Program-made: the position numbers and the translations under genes
Notes under the pieces: model-generated
What the model saw: the letters and a program-made list of their open reading frames with translations, nothing else
What the model was told of the DNA's origin: nothing
The model's database searches: none
Source: Amorphus coralli DSM 19760
Lineage (GTDB): Bacteria; Pseudomonadota; Alphaproteobacteria; Rhizobiales; Amorphaceae
NCBI RefSeq assembly: GCF_000374525.1
Contig: NZ_KB894573.1
Span: 434,186 to 498,185 of the forward strand
DNA: 64,000 bases
Direction of reading: 5' to 3'
Part shown: positions 52,678-62,148 of the stretch, one piece after another
Layout: each line of letters opens with the position of its first letter
Numbering within the stretch: the first letter of the stretch is position 1

Positions 52678-53589
52678 TCAGGCGGCCAGCCGGTAGGTCG
52701 CCTCGAAGGCGAGCACCGGATCGGTCGCCACCGACCCGCGCGCCACGAGATCCTCCAGGTGGGCCAGCAGCGACAGCCCGGCCGCCTTGTGCAGCGCCGG
52801 ATCGAGCGCGACGTAGATCTGGCGCACCATTTCCGGAATCGTCCGGGGGCCGTCGGCCAGAGCGCGCAGGATCGCCTCCTCGCGCCTGAGCCGGTGGCCC
52901 TTCAGCGCCGTCACGTAGGCCTCCGGCTCTTCCACCGCGCCGCCGTGCCCCGGCAGGTAGCGAACGTCGCCGCGGCCCAACAGCACATCGAGAGAGTCCA
53001 TGTAATCGGCCATCGCCCCATCGGGCGGCGCGACGATGGACGTTGCCCAGACCATCACGTGGTCTCCGGAAAAGAGCAGCTTCTCGTCCGGCAGTGCGAA
53101 GGCAACGTGGTTGGCGGTGTGGCCGGGGGTGGCAACCACCTCGACCCGGCGGCCGCCGGCCACGATCTCGCCGCCGTGGCCGAGCACGATGTCGGGGACG
53201 AAGGCGGTGTCGGCGGCAGCATCCAGCGGGTTGGTCTCGCCGGCGCGCAACGGCCGGGCAGCGCGGTGCGGCCCCTCGCCCACCGTTGGCGCACCGGTGG
53301 CCTGCTGCAGCGCCGGCACCGCGAGCGAATGGTCTCCGTGGGTGTGCGTCACCAGGATATGGCTCACCGGCCGCCCGGCAATCGCCGCGACGACCGCGTC
53401 CACGTGGGCGGGCAGCGCCGGGCCGGGATCGATCACCGCCACCGTGTCGTCGCCCACCAGGTAGGTGTTGGTGCCGTGAAAGGTCATCGGGCTGGGATTC
53501 GCTGCGGTGATGCGAACGACGCCGGGGGCAACCTCGACGGCCTCGCCATGGCGCGGGTCGAAGCTTCGGTCGTGGGTAAGGGATGCCAA
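52678..53589 (-). CDS. MBL fold metallo-hydrolase
   Basis: 303 residues from a TTG preceded by GGAGTTCGCC; another TTG at 53637 would add 16 residues lacking family match. Metallo-beta-lactamase fold: THTHGDHSLAVPAL metal-binding motif, later His in VVATPGHTANHVAFAL, Asp in LLFSGDHVMVW, and His in YLPGHGGAVEEPEAY. The C-terminal helical extension (HRLRREEAILRALADGPR) resembles LACTB2-like/ribonuclease-related members. Substrate unknown; not a resistance enzyme by context. Confidence 0.85.
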   Translation of the reverse strand: MASLTHDRSFDPRHGEAVEVAPGVVRITAANPSPMTFHGTNTYLVGDDTVAVIDPGPALPAHVDAVVAAIAGRPVSHILVTHTHGDHSLAVPALQQATGAPTVGEGPHRAARPLRAGETNPLDAAADTAFVPDIVLGHGGEIVAGGRRVEVVATPGHTANHVAFALPDEKLLFSGDHVMVWATSIVAPPDGAMADYMDSLDVLLGRGDVRYLPGHGGAVEEPEAYVTALKGHRLRREEAILRALADGPRTIPEMVRQIYVALDPALHKAAGLSLLAHLEDLVARGSVATDPVLAFEATYRLAA

Positions 53590-53835
53590 GGCGAACTCCT
53601 GGACTGGTCCGGTGCTGCTCGCGAGCGCGGACAGCAAGCGCTCAGAAAGCAGATATGCGGCGCGACTTCAAAGGGAGCGGGCGCCGGCCTGACATGGCCG
53701 TGCGGAATCCGGTCGCGAGGTCCCGATCTCCGGGCCGGGCGGTCGGTGACGAAAGCCATGCGGGAAAAGCGGTGCAGGAACGCGATCTGACGTCTTGCGG
53801 CGTCCGAACACCCTCGTTATAAGACCGCCCACTGT

Positions 53836-53912
53836 CGGAGTGTAGCGCAGCCTGGTAGCGCACCTCGTTCGGGACGAGGGGGTCGCAGGTTCAAATCCTG
53901 CCACTCCGACCA
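53836..53912 (+). tRNA. tRNA-Pro (anticodon CGG)
   Basis: 77 nt including the encoded CCA. Acceptor stem CGGAGTG (53836-53842) pairs with CACTCCG (53902-53908), then A and CCA. D arm AGCGCAGCCTGGTAGCGC, anticodon stem CCTCG/CGAGG around the loop TTCGGGA giving anticodon CGG, and TPsiC arm with GGTTCAAATCC. The C1-G72 start pair and the CGG anticodon mark tRNA-Pro. Confidence 0.93.
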
Positions 53913-54026
53913 TTCATTCCAAGCCCAGTCCCGATGGGCATTTCCTGTCAGACCAGATGCGTTTCACCGGCCCCGATCCGGCCCCTGTCGTCGTGCGCCG
54001 GCCGCGTCATACGCCCCGGATCGCTC

Positions 54027-54704
54027 TCACGTCCTAAGCCGTTCGAGCACCTCGCCCGAAGGCATCACGTCGCCGAATTGCTGGATGATGGTTTCAAGCG
54101 CCGCGCGGTGCTCGTCGTCGGAGAGCGCGGCACAGCAGTCCTCCACCATGACGGTTCGGAAATCGAGCATCATGGCGTCGCGGGCGGTGGATTCGCAGCA
54201 CACATTGGTCTTGGTGCCGGCGATCAGGATGGTGTCGACGCCGAGATTGCGCAGGATGCGCTCCAGGCTGGAAGCGCCGGGCACAAGCGCGCTGTAGCGG
54301 TTCTTGATCACCGTCAAATCGTCCGGCCCCACCACGAGGTCACGCCAGACTTCCTGCCGCCCGGGCCGCATGCTTTCCAGAGTCCGCTCGCGCACGTGGT
54401 CGGCAACGATATGGTTGTAGAAGAGCTCCCAATCGCTGGCGCCACCCACCTGGACGTTGGCGTGCAGCACCCAGATGACCGGCACCCCCATCGGCCTGAG
54501 CGCTTCGGTGAGCGCGTTGATCGGCGCGACGATCCCGCGCGAGGCCTCCACCTCCGCCGGACCACCCGGCTCGCAGAAGGTGCCCTGCATGTCGATGACC
54601 ACCAGCGCCGTCGTCGCCGGATCGAGTCTGTCGAAGATGTGGTAGCGGCCGCGGCGCTTCATCACCCGGTCGACGATCTCCTGGCGAACGGTCACGCTGT
54701 GCAT
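54027..54704 (-). CDS. Isochorismatase family cysteine hydrolase
   Basis: 225 residues, ATG after GGAGAG. The triad of the family is visible: Asp in LVVIDMQGTFC, Lys in TVIKNRYSALVPG, and Cys in TKTNVCCESTARDAM, the last with the CESTARDA signature. Members include N-carbamoylsarcosine amidase, nicotinamidase-like and biuret hydrolase-type enzymes, so amide hydrolysis is likely; the substrate is unknown. It faces the iron locus divergently. Confidence 0.9.
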   Translation of the reverse strand: MHSVTVRQEIVDRVMKRRGRYHIFDRLDPATTALVVIDMQGTFCEPGGPAEVEASRGIVAPINALTEALRPMGVPVIWVLHANVQVGGASDWELFYNHIVADHVRERTLESMRPGRQEVWRDLVVGPDDLTVIKNRYSALVPGASSLERILRNLGVDTILIAGTKTNVCCESTARDAMMLDFRTVMVEDCCAALSDDEHRAALETIIQQFGDVMPSGEVLERLRT

Positions 54705-55004
54705 TGCATACTCTCCTGCCGATCAGCCTCATCCGAACCTCTGTGAAATAGAGGAACTTCGCTCCCGACCCAACCGTCGACGCGCAACCGCCCTGCCCGG
54801 AAAACAGGCAAAGCGCCCCTCAACGCGCAAGCGACGCAGGATTACTTAAAGCCGAAACCATTAATGCTTCGAAACTGCGGTACAATAGAGTTTTTATAAA
54901 GTAATATTTGCAATATGCTTGCGCATTGCACGGATTCACGGCTAGGAATGGGAATCATCGACCCTGTCGGTGGTGATCAATGCTCCTCCTGCCCCGGATG
55001 ACTC
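54705..55004. other. AT-rich divergent region upstream of the ECF sigma gene
   Basis: A 300-bp gap with the most AT-rich patch of the area (about 54840-54935). It contains TACAAT at 54881-54886 after TGCGG (an extended -10-like sequence), the run TTTTTATAAAGTAATATTTG, and a TGCAAT...ATTGCA dyad. It probably carries the iron-responsive promoter of the locus. No gene. Confidence 0.55.
54909..54930. promoter_or_regulatory. TGCAAT-N10-ATTGCA dyad, candidate Fur/Mur-type operator
   Basis: TGCAAT (54909-54914) and ATTGCA (54925-54930) flank ATGC-TTGC-GC, giving a nearly complete 22-bp inverted repeat. It resembles TGCAA-type Fur/Mur operators of alphaproteobacteria and lies about 75 bp before the iron sigma gene. 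The assignment is inference. Confidence 0.45.
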
Positions 55005-55583
55005 GTGCGCCTGACCGACGACACCAATCCAAGCCAGCCCTGCCAGGCCGCGTCGCTCGAGATGGACGACGCGCGTGCGCTGCTGGATGAGGCGATCGCC
55101 GCGCACTACCACGAGATCCGCACGGCGATCCGCCGCCACGGCGCGGGACGGGGCCAGGCGACGGAAATCGTCCACGACCTCTATGTGCAGCTGTCGCGCC
55201 GGCCGGAGCGGATTCTCGGCAAAGCATCGCTGCGCGCCTTCCTGATCCGTGCTGCCATCAATCTCGGCATCGACCGGGCCCGGCGATCCGCTTTCGAGGC
55301 CAGGCTCTTCCAGTCGCTCGACATGGACGTCCACCCGGTGCCGGCAGTCGTGCCCCAGGCGGAGGCGCGTATCGACATGCCGCGGCGCCTCAGGGCCTTG
55401 CGCGCCGCCATCCTCGCTCTCCCGCCGCAGCGTCGGGACGTCTTTATCGCAAGCCGTCTTGCCGGCATGGACAAGGACGAGATCGCCGAGCGCCTCGGCA
55501 TCACCCGCGGCATGGTGAACCGGCACCTGCGCAAGGCGATGGTCCATTGCATGGATAAAATGGACGAATTCGAAGCGGGATAG
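55005..55583 (+). CDS. FecI-type ECF RNA polymerase sigma factor
   Basis: 192 residues from a GTG start. Region 2: YHEIRTAIRRHGAGRGQATE, IVHDLYVQL, then LIRAAINLGIDRARRS; region 4 HTH: LPPQRRDVFIASRLAGMDKD, EIAERLGITRGMVNRHLRKA. It resembles FecI-like iron-starvation sigma factors. Next is a FecR-type regulator and a TonB receptor with an N-terminal signalling domain, so cell-surface signalling control of the siderophore locus is predicted. It starts about 75 bp after the TGCAAT dyad. Confidence 0.9.
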   Translation: MRLTDDTNPSQPCQAASLEMDDARALLDEAIAAHYHEIRTAIRRHGAGRGQATEIVHDLYVQLSRRPERILGKASLRAFLIRAAINLGIDRARRSAFEARLFQSLDMDVHPVPAVVPQAEARIDMPRRLRALRAAILALPPQRRDVFIASRLAGMDKDEIAERLGITRGMVNRHLRKAMVHCMDKMDEFEAG

Positions 55584-55637
55584 GCCGCGATGCGCCCTCC
55601 CGTTCGTCTATCTATCGAAGGTAGACAGAGAAGCATC

Positions 55638-56591
55638 ATGGCGCCCGCATCCAAGCCGACCGCAAAGCTCTCCATCCGCGAGCAGGCCATCGACTGGCTC
55701 CTCCATTTCGAGGACGGCCCGGCATCGCGCGCCGACCGGAAGGCGTTCGAGGCCTGGCTGGCCGCCGACCCTTCCCATGCGAAGGCCTATGCGCACGCCA
55801 AGCGGCTGTTCGGTGAAAGCAGCGACGCGCTGAAGGCCGACCCCGCAGACACCCGCGAAGCGATCCGTCGACGCACCGGGACCGGCGCAACCGTGCCTGC
55901 GCTCCTGCTGGCGGGATTCCTACTTCTTGGCGGGCTCTTCCTGTGGACCGATGGCCCGATGCGGCTGAGGGCTGACGCGCTGTCCGGCCATCACGAGACG
56001 CCCGTCGTGCGGCTTGAGGACGGATCCACCATCCAGCTCAATGCCGACAGCGCGATCGCCTTCGACATCGGCGACAGAACCCGCACCGTGCGACTGCTGC
56101 GGGGCGAGGCGTGGTTCGACGTGGCGTCCGACCCGGAGCGGCCCTTCGTCGTCGAGGCTGGCGGTGAGCGGATCACCGTGGTCGGAACTGTGTTCGACGT
56201 GAACCGCATGCCCGGGGAGACCGAAGTCACCGTCGCGGAAGGCCGGGTTCGGGTGCGCGCGGAAAACGGCAGCGCGGTTCTGCTCACCCCCCAGATGCGG
56301 GCGCGGGTAAGCGACGGGGCAATGGAATCGGTCGACAGGGTCGCATCGGGCACGGAGGCCACTTGGCGCTCCGGACGGCTGGTGTTCGAGGATCGGTCGT
56401 TCCGGTGGGTGGTGGCGAATCTTTCCCGGCGCCTGCCGGGCCGGATCGTGATTGCCAGCGAGAGCATTGCCGACCGCCGCCTCACCGGCTCCCTCGACCT
56501 CTCAGATCCGGACAACGCGCTGGTCGACCTGACCGCCGCGCTAGGGCTCAGAACGGCGAGTGCAGGCGCCTTCCTGACCGTCGTCTATTAA
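55638..56591 (+). CDS. FecR family anti-sigma/signal-transducing regulator
   Basis: 317 residues from MAPASKPTAKLSIREQAIDW; ATG at 55590 (7 bp after fecI) would add 16 residues and is possible. The N-terminal DUF4880 anti-sigma segment (EQAIDWLLHFEDGPASRADR; FEAWLAADPSHAKAYA) is cytoplasmic; one membrane helix lies at about 84-104; the periplasmic FecR domain (VVRLEDGSTIQLNADSAIAF) and C-terminal STN-contacting domain (LTGSLDLSDPDNALVDLTAA) follow. It senses the receptor and activates the sigma factor. Confidence 0.9.
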   Translation: MAPASKPTAKLSIREQAIDWLLHFEDGPASRADRKAFEAWLAADPSHAKAYAHAKRLFGESSDALKADPADTREAIRRRTGTGATVPALLLAGFLLLGGLFLWTDGPMRLRADALSGHHETPVVRLEDGSTIQLNADSAIAFDIGDRTRTVRLLRGEAWFDVASDPERPFVVEAGGERITVVGTVFDVNRMPGETEVTVAEGRVRVRAENGSAVLLTPQMRARVSDGAMESVDRVASGTEATWRSGRLVFEDRSFRWVVANLSRRLPGRIVIASESIADRRLTGSLDLSDPDNALVDLTAALGLRTASAGAFLTVVY

Positions 56592-56719
56592 TCTGGACAG
56601 AAAAACTCATATTTATTTGCCGGAGGCAGGCCCCGGCAGCGGATCTCGTTCGTCCCCCAACCAAGAGCAGCGCGCAAGCCGCTGCCGATCAGGCGCGTCA
56701 AACTCAGTGGGGACAGTGT

Positions 56720-59191
56720 ATGAGCGATCGATCGACCGGATCCGGACGGACCAGAAGGCTGCCCGCCCGGGCTCTCGGAGCAACCCTGGCCGCGGCCACC
56801 CTTGCCGCGACGGCAACGGCCCTCCCGCTTACCGCGCAGGCCCAGGCAGAACGCTCGACGCTCGCCATTTCCCCCGGCCCGCTGTCCACGGCGCTCAACC
56901 AGCTGGCCGCCCAGACCGGGCTCCAGATCGTCGCCGACAGCCAGCTCGTCGACGGCGTGACCACGTCCGGCCTGACCGGCGCCTATACGTCTGAAGAGGC
57001 GCTGAACGCCCTGACCTCGGGCACGTCGCTGCGCTACACCTTCACCGGCCCGCGCACCGTCCGGCTGGCCAGCGCCCTGCCCGGCGATGCGGCAACGACC
57101 GCCAGTGCGGACTCCGGCGAGTTCATCGCGCTGGAGCCAATCACCATCGCCGGCGAGAAGTTGCCGCGCGACGTGTTCCGCACCTATGCCAGCGTCGGCG
57201 TTGCCACGGCCCAGGAGCTGAGCGACTTCAACGACACCACGTTTGACCAGGCCGTCAGCCGGATGGCGAACGTCACGGCCACCCAGACCGCGAGCGGCAA
57301 CAACAGCTTCTCGATCCGAGGCCTCAACGCGGAAGGCGTGACCCAGCCAAGCCGGTCGGCGCCGGTTATTTCGGTGATGGTGGATGGCGCCATGCAGGGC
57401 GTCGAGGCCACCCGGCGGGGCAGCCGGGGCGTCTGGGACGTTGAACAGATCGAAGTCCTGCGCGGACCGCAGTCGACGCTGCAGGGCCGCAATTCGCTCG
57501 GCGGCACCGTGATCGTGGAGACAAAGGATCCGACCTGGACTCCTGAAGCGATCGTCGACGGCCAGATTGGCAACCTCGACTATCTGAACGGCGCCTTCGC
57601 GGTCTCCACTCCGATCGTCCAGGACCAGGTGGCGATCCGCATCGCCGGCCAAGCGTTCCGCAAGAGCGCCGACATCGATTACACGCAGGCCGATCTCGCC
57701 TCGCTCGGAGACGACGAGTTCGAGGAAATCCGCGGCAAGATCCTGATCGAGCCGGATGCGATCCCCGAGCTGAGCGCCCTGTTCACCGTCAGCCGCACCC
57801 ACGACAAGCCGTCGTGGAACGCAGTCAGCGGACCGGACTATTTCGACCGCGTCTACTCCGATCCGACCAACACCGCCGCGGAGTTCCGCGACACCTATGT
57901 GAACCGCTACATCGCCGAGCTCGGCTACGACTTCACGCCGAGCCTCTCGCTGAAGTCGATTACCGCCTTCAACGACGCGAACGTGTCGATCAACTCGCCC
58001 ACGGGCTCGTCCTTCGACCGCTCCGACACCCGCGACGAGCACGACCTGTCCCAGGACATCCAGCTGGCCTACGACAATCCCGGCGTTCCCGTGTCGGGCG
58101 TCGTCGGCTTCTTCGCCGGCAAGTTCCAAACAGACCTGAATTCGTCCATCGACACCAACGCGTTTGCCTCTTACGGCATCCCGTCGGCCAGCATCCAGAA
58201 ACTCGATGCGACCAACGAGACGAGCTCGTTCGCGGCCTACGCCGACCTGCGCTACGAGGTCCTGGACCGGGTGACGCTGCTGGGCGGTGGCCGCATCCTG
58301 CAGGATACGGTGTCGTCGGATTACACGGGCACCGCCCTCGATCTCGACCAGACCCAGCTGAACATCCTGCAGTGCTTCTTCCTGGGCTGCGTGCCCGAGC
58401 CGGCCTACGGGCCGCTCGACGAGGACACCTCGGTCACCAACACCGTCTTCCTGCCGAAAATCGGCATTGCCTTCGACCTCACCGAGGACCAGATCCTCGG
58501 CTTCACCGCCAGCCGCGGCTACCGGGCCGGCTTCGCCGAGGCCGTCCCTGGCTCGACCACCATCAACGAGGTCGATCCGGAGTTTCTCTGGTCCTACGAG
58601 GTTGCCTATCGGTCGCGCTGGGCGGAGGACAAGGTCGCCTTCAACGCCAACGCCTTCTACTACGACTACGAGAACCAGCAGATCCTGACCTACAATCCGA
58701 ATTTCCCGGGTCAGACCATCACCGAGAACTCTGCCCGCTCACACGCCTACGGCGCCGAGTTCGAGGTCCGGTACAGGCCCTTTGCCTCGCTGGAACTCTT
58801 CTCCACCCTCGGCCTTCTGAAGACCGAGTTCGACGAGGGCATCACCACCGCCGGCAATCTGGAAGGCAAGGAATTCCCGGAATCGCCGGCCGTCACCGCC
58901 GCGATCGGCGGCGTCTGGCGCCATCATTCCGGCTTCTTCGCCGCCGCCGACGTGACCTACACGGACGGCTATTACAGCGCCGCCGATCTGGACAATTCGC
59001 CGGATCAGTTTGTCGACGCGCACACGCTGGTCAACGCCCAGATCGGCTACGAGACGCGCTACGCCATGGTCTCGCTGTTCGCGCGCAACCTCCTCGACGA
59101 GGACTACCTGACCAGCATCTCCGAAACCGGGAACGAGGCGACGATCGGCGAGGGCCGCTTCTTCGGTCTCCGGGTCAGCGCGCGCTACTGA
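56720..59191 (+). CDS. TonB-dependent siderophore receptor with N-terminal signalling (STN) domain
   Basis: 823 residues. Signal peptide (1-42), STN/secretin domain (about 50-100: ISPGPLSTALNQLAAQTGLQ), a TonB-box-like EPITI near 137, plug domain (about 150-260: GNNSFSIRGLNAEG, EVLRGPQSTLQGRNSLGG) and a 22-strand barrel ending in aromatic RVSARY. The STN domain contacts FecR. It moves ferric siderophore across the outer membrane with TonB/ExbBD. The sigma, FecR, receptor, then binding protein and ABC genes are all on the same strand. The ligand is not predictable; no siderophore synthesis genes were seen. Confidence 0.94.
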   Translation: MSDRSTGSGRTRRLPARALGATLAAATLAATATALPLTAQAQAERSTLAISPGPLSTALNQLAAQTGLQIVADSQLVDGVTTSGLTGAYTSEEALNALTSGTSLRYTFTGPRTVRLASALPGDAATTASADSGEFIALEPITIAGEKLPRDVFRTYASVGVATAQELSDFNDTTFDQAVSRMANVTATQTASGNNSFSIRGLNAEGVTQPSRSAPVISVMVDGAMQGVEATRRGSRGVWDVEQIEVLRGPQSTLQGRNSLGGTVIVETKDPTWTPEAIVDGQIGNLDYLNGAFAVSTPIVQDQVAIRIAGQAFRKSADIDYTQADLASLGDDEFEEIRGKILIEPDAIPELSALFTVSRTHDKPSWNAVSGPDYFDRVYSDPTNTAAEFRDTYVNRYIAELGYDFTPSLSLKSITAFNDANVSINSPTGSSFDRSDTRDEHDLSQDIQLAYDNPGVPVSGVVGFFAGKFQTDLNSSIDTNAFASYGIPSASIQKLDATNETSSFAAYADLRYEVLDRVTLLGGGRILQDTVSSDYTGTALDLDQTQLNILQCFFLGCVPEPAYGPLDEDTSVTNTVFLPKIGIAFDLTEDQILGFTASRGYRAGFAEAVPGSTTINEVDPEFLWSYEVAYRSRWAEDKVAFNANAFYYDYENQQILTYNPNFPGQTITENSARSHAYGAEFEVRYRPFASLELFSTLGLLKTEFDEGITTAGNLEGKEFPESPAVTAAIGGVWRHHSGFFAAADVTYTDGYYSAADLDNSPDQFVDAHTLVNAQIGYETRYAMVSLFARNLLDEDYLTSISETGNEATIGEGRFFGLRVSARY

Positions 59192-59201
59192 CGGAGCGTT
59201 C

Positions 59202-60122
59202 ATGCTGGCAAGACTGGCGCTCAGCGCACTCCTGTCCATCGCTGCCTGTGGGGCATGGGCATGCGACGGACGGCTCGTCGACGACGGAAACGTCGTCGGC
59301 GGGCCGATCTGCGTTCCGGAGGAACCCAAACGGATCGTTGTCCTTGATCCGACCTACAGTCTCGGAATGTCGCTTGAGCTGGATCTTCCGGTCGTCGGCG
59401 CCCCGCTGTTCGGAATGAGCGACAAGGTACTCCAGGCCGAAGCGGAAGCCCGTTCGGTCACAGACCTCGGCGGGTTCACCGAACCCAGCCTGGAGACCAT
59501 CATCGCGCTCGAGCCGGACCTGATCCTGGGCTCCGGCTTTGTCGGGACGGGTGTGCAGGAAATGCTGTCAGGCATCGCTCCGACGGTCCTGAACACGTCG
59601 CAGAACTGGAAAGACTTCTATCGGCTTCTTGCCGAGATCACCGGCCGGAGCGAAAGGGCCGAGGAGCTGCTGGCAGGCTACGAGACGCGGGTGGCCGAGG
59701 TCAGGGCGTCGGTGCCGGAGGTCGCGGTTTCGGTGATCCGCATCACCGGCTGGGATTTCCAGGTCTACCTCGACGCGCCCAACTCCTATGGCCCGTTTCT
59801 GGTGTTACGCGAGGCCGGCGTGCACCGCACGCCCTACGAGACATCGGACGGCACCGGTCCGCGCCTCAAGCGGCCCGATCTGGAGGACCTGTCCGCGCTT
59901 TCCGGCGACATCCTGCTCTATATCGTCGGCGGGGCGAACGATTCCGATACCAGCGGACGCCACGACGAGGTGCTCGCCAATCCGCTGTGGCAGATGCTTC
60001 CGGCGGTGAAATCCGGCAACGTGCACCGCGTCGACGCCGCCACCTGGATGGAGTTCAGCGGGGTGACATCGGCCCATCGGGTGCTGGACGACATCGAACG
60101 CTACATCGTCCGCGGACCATGA
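59202..60122 (+). CDS. Iron-siderophore ABC transporter substrate-binding protein
   Basis: 306 residues. An N-terminal hydrophobic segment (MLARLALSALLSIAACGAWA) acts as signal peptide; IAAC fits a lipobox, so it may be a lipoprotein, with cleavage at AWA-C as alternative. The FecB/FhuD-type Peripla_BP_2 fold is shown by EEPKRIVVLDPTYSLGMSLE, LETIIALEPDLILGS and the ATWMEFSGVTSAHRVLDDIE end. It carries ferric siderophore from the receptor to the permease. Ten bp after the receptor; ATGA overlap with the next gene. Confidence 0.92.
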   Translation: MLARLALSALLSIAACGAWACDGRLVDDGNVVGGPICVPEEPKRIVVLDPTYSLGMSLELDLPVVGAPLFGMSDKVLQAEAEARSVTDLGGFTEPSLETIIALEPDLILGSGFVGTGVQEMLSGIAPTVLNTSQNWKDFYRLLAEITGRSERAEELLAGYETRVAEVRASVPEVAVSVIRITGWDFQVYLDAPNSYGPFLVLREAGVHRTPYETSDGTGPRLKRPDLEDLSALSGDILLYIVGGANDSDTSGRHDEVLANPLWQMLPAVKSGNVHRVDAATWMEFSGVTSAHRVLDDIERYIVRGP

Positions 60123-61165
60123 AGCTGGACCGGCCACTGCCGGCCGGGTCGAGGCCGCACCAAACCCTGCCCATCGACCCGCGCGCCGCAGCTCTTGCCG
60201 TCCTGACGGCCGGCCTCGCCCTGACCGCGATGTGGGCGGTCACCATCGGTCCGACGCGGATCCCGGCGTCCGACATCATCGCGGCGGTCACCCGCTTCGA
60301 TGCCTCCCATGATCACCTGGTGATCGCGACCGTGCGCGTGCCGCGCGTGCTTGCAGGCATTATCGCAGGCGCAGCGCTGGCCGTTGCCGGGGCCATCATG
60401 CAGGCCGTGACCAACAACCCGCTGGCCTCGCCCGGACTGCTCGGCGTGAACGCCGGAGCCTCCTTCGGCGTGGTGATGGCGCTGACCCTGTGGCCGCCCC
60501 TTCCAACCAGCACCTATGTCTGGGCTGCTTTCGCCGGCGCGGCCGTGGCAGCGACCATCGTCTATTCGCTCGGCTCCATGGGAGTGACCGGCGCGACCCC
60601 GGTCAAGCTGGCGCTTGCCGGCGCCATCGTCTCTGCCTTCGTCGCCTCGCTGACCTCTGCCGTCCTGATCTTCGACAAGACGACGCTCGACGCGATCCGG
60701 TTCTGGTCTGTCGGCTCGCTCGCCGGCCGCTCGATGACCACGATTGCCAGCGTCTCGCCCTACATCCTCGCCGGATTGGCGGCTGCGATGCTCACGCGAC
60801 GCCAGATCACCACCCTGAGCCTCGGTGCCGACGTGGCCCGTACCGTCGGCCAGAACCTGGTGCTGTGGCGGGCCGTCGCCGCCGTGACGGTGGTGCTTCT
60901 GGCCGGCAGCGCGGTTGCGGTGGCCGGACCGATCGGCTTCGTCGGCCTCGTCGTTCCCCACGCGGTCCGTCTTCTCACCGGGCTCGACTATCGCTGGATT
61001 CTGCCCTTCTGCGCGGTCGGCGGGGCATTGCTGGTCACGGGCTCGGATGCGCTGGCACGCAGCCTCCTGCCCGAGCGAGAGCTGCCGGTCGGCATCACCA
61101 TGGCGCTCATCGGAGCCCCGTTCTTCGTCTACCTGGCCCGCTACCGGATCGGTCGGTCGCGATGA
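60119..61165 (+). CDS. Iron-siderophore ABC transporter permease (FecC-like)
   Basis: 348 residues from MKLDRPLPAGSRPHQTLPID, overlapping the binding-protein stop by ATGA. About nine or ten membrane helices of the FecCD family: VRVPRVLAGIIAGAALAVAG, ITNNPLASPGLLGVNAGASFG-like NNPLASPGLLGVNAGASFG, and the coupling helix GPIGFVGLVVPHAVRLLTG. One of two permease subunits; it pairs with the next gene. A 4-bp overlap follows. Confidence 0.94.
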   Translation: MKLDRPLPAGSRPHQTLPIDPRAAALAVLTAGLALTAMWAVTIGPTRIPASDIIAAVTRFDASHDHLVIATVRVPRVLAGIIAGAALAVAGAIMQAVTNNPLASPGLLGVNAGASFGVVMALTLWPPLPTSTYVWAAFAGAAVAATIVYSLGSMGVTGATPVKLALAGAIVSAFVASLTSAVLIFDKTTLDAIRFWSVGSLAGRSMTTIASVSPYILAGLAAAMLTRRQITTLSLGADVARTVGQNLVLWRAVAAVTVVLLAGSAVAVAGPIGFVGLVVPHAVRLLTGLDYRWILPFCAVGGALLVTGSDALARSLLPERELPVGITMALIGAPFFVYLARYRIGRSR

Positions 61166-62148
61166 CCCGCGCGCACGTTCTCCTCGCCCTCGCGGCCTTC
61201 GTCCTTTTCGGTCTTTCACTGATCCAGGGCGACCAGCCGCTGTCTCTGGCCGACGTGGCAGGCGCACTCGCCGGCAGCGACGACGCCAGCCCGACAGCGA
61301 CGCTGATCGTCCACACCGTCCGCCTGCCGAGGGCCCTGCTGGCGCTGCTGGTCGGTGCTGGTCTGGGAATCGCGGGCGCCATCACCCAGACGGTGATGCG
61401 CAATCCGCTGGCCGAGCCGGGCCTCCTCGGCATCAACAGCGGCGCGGCGCTCGCGGCCATGATCCTCATCGTCGGATACGAGACGACCGAACCACACCTG
61501 ATCCCATGGGCCGCGTTCGCCGGAGCGCTTGCCATGGCGCTGACGATCTACGGGCTCTCCTGGCGCAATGGCGCCTCGTCGATCCGCATCATCCTGATCG
61601 GGATCGGCCTGTCGGCGCTGGCGGGCGCGGCCATCGGCTTCGTCTCCGCCTTCGGCGAGATCAGCGCGGTGCAGCGCGCCCAGGTCTGGTTGGCCGGCAG
61701 CATCTACGACGCGCGCTGGGAAAAGGTGCAGGTTCTGGCAGCATGGTTCGTGGCCCCGATGGCGTTGGCACTGCTGGCAAGCCGCGATCTCGACCTGGCC
61801 GGCTTCGGCACGTACTCCGCCCGCGGGCTCGGGCAGCGCGTGCATCTGGTGGTGGCGCTGGCGATCCTGCTGTGCAGCCTCATCTCGGCGGCAGCGGTGG
61901 CGGCGGCCGGGCTGATCGGCTTCGTCGGTCTGATCGCTCCCCACATGGCGCGGCGGCTCGTCGGCCACAGGCACCACCGGCTCCTGCCGGCCGCGGCCCT
62001 CGCTGGCGGTGTCCTGGTTCTCGCCGCGGATTTGATCGGGCGGTCGGTGATCGCCCCGGCACAGCTTCCCGCCGGGCTCGTGACCACGCTCATCGGTGCC
62101 CCCTTCTTCGCCTTCCTGCTGTGGAGACGCCGTCATGTCGCGGCCTGA
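61162..62148 (+). CDS. Iron-siderophore ABC transporter permease (FecD-like)
   Basis: 328 residues from MTRAHVLLALAAFVLFGLSL, ATGA overlap with the previous permease. Same FecCD plan: VRLPRALLALLVGAGLGIAG, MRNPLAEPGLLGINSGAALA and the coupling helix GLIGFVGLIAPHMARRLVG. It forms the membrane channel with the FecC-like partner. Overlaps the ATPase gene by 14 bp. Confidence 0.94.
   Translation: MTRAHVLLALAAFVLFGLSLIQGDQPLSLADVAGALAGSDDASPTATLIVHTVRLPRALLALLVGAGLGIAGAITQTVMRNPLAEPGLLGINSGAALAAMILIVGYETTEPHLIPWAAFAGALAMALTIYGLSWRNGASSIRIILIGIGLSALAGAAIGFVSAFGEISAVQRAQVWLAGSIYDARWEKVQVLAAWFVAPMALALLASRDLDLAGFGTYSARGLGQRVHLVVALAILLCSLISAAAVAAAGLIGFVGLIAPHMARRLVGHRHHRLLPAAALAGGVLVLAADLIGRSVIAPAQLPAGLVTTLIGAPFFAFLLWRRRHVAA

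Noticed and set aside
53836..54026. tRNA-Pro as an integration site for an island
   Set aside because: No direct repeat of the tRNA 3' end and no integrase gene were seen downstream; kept only as context for the iron locus.
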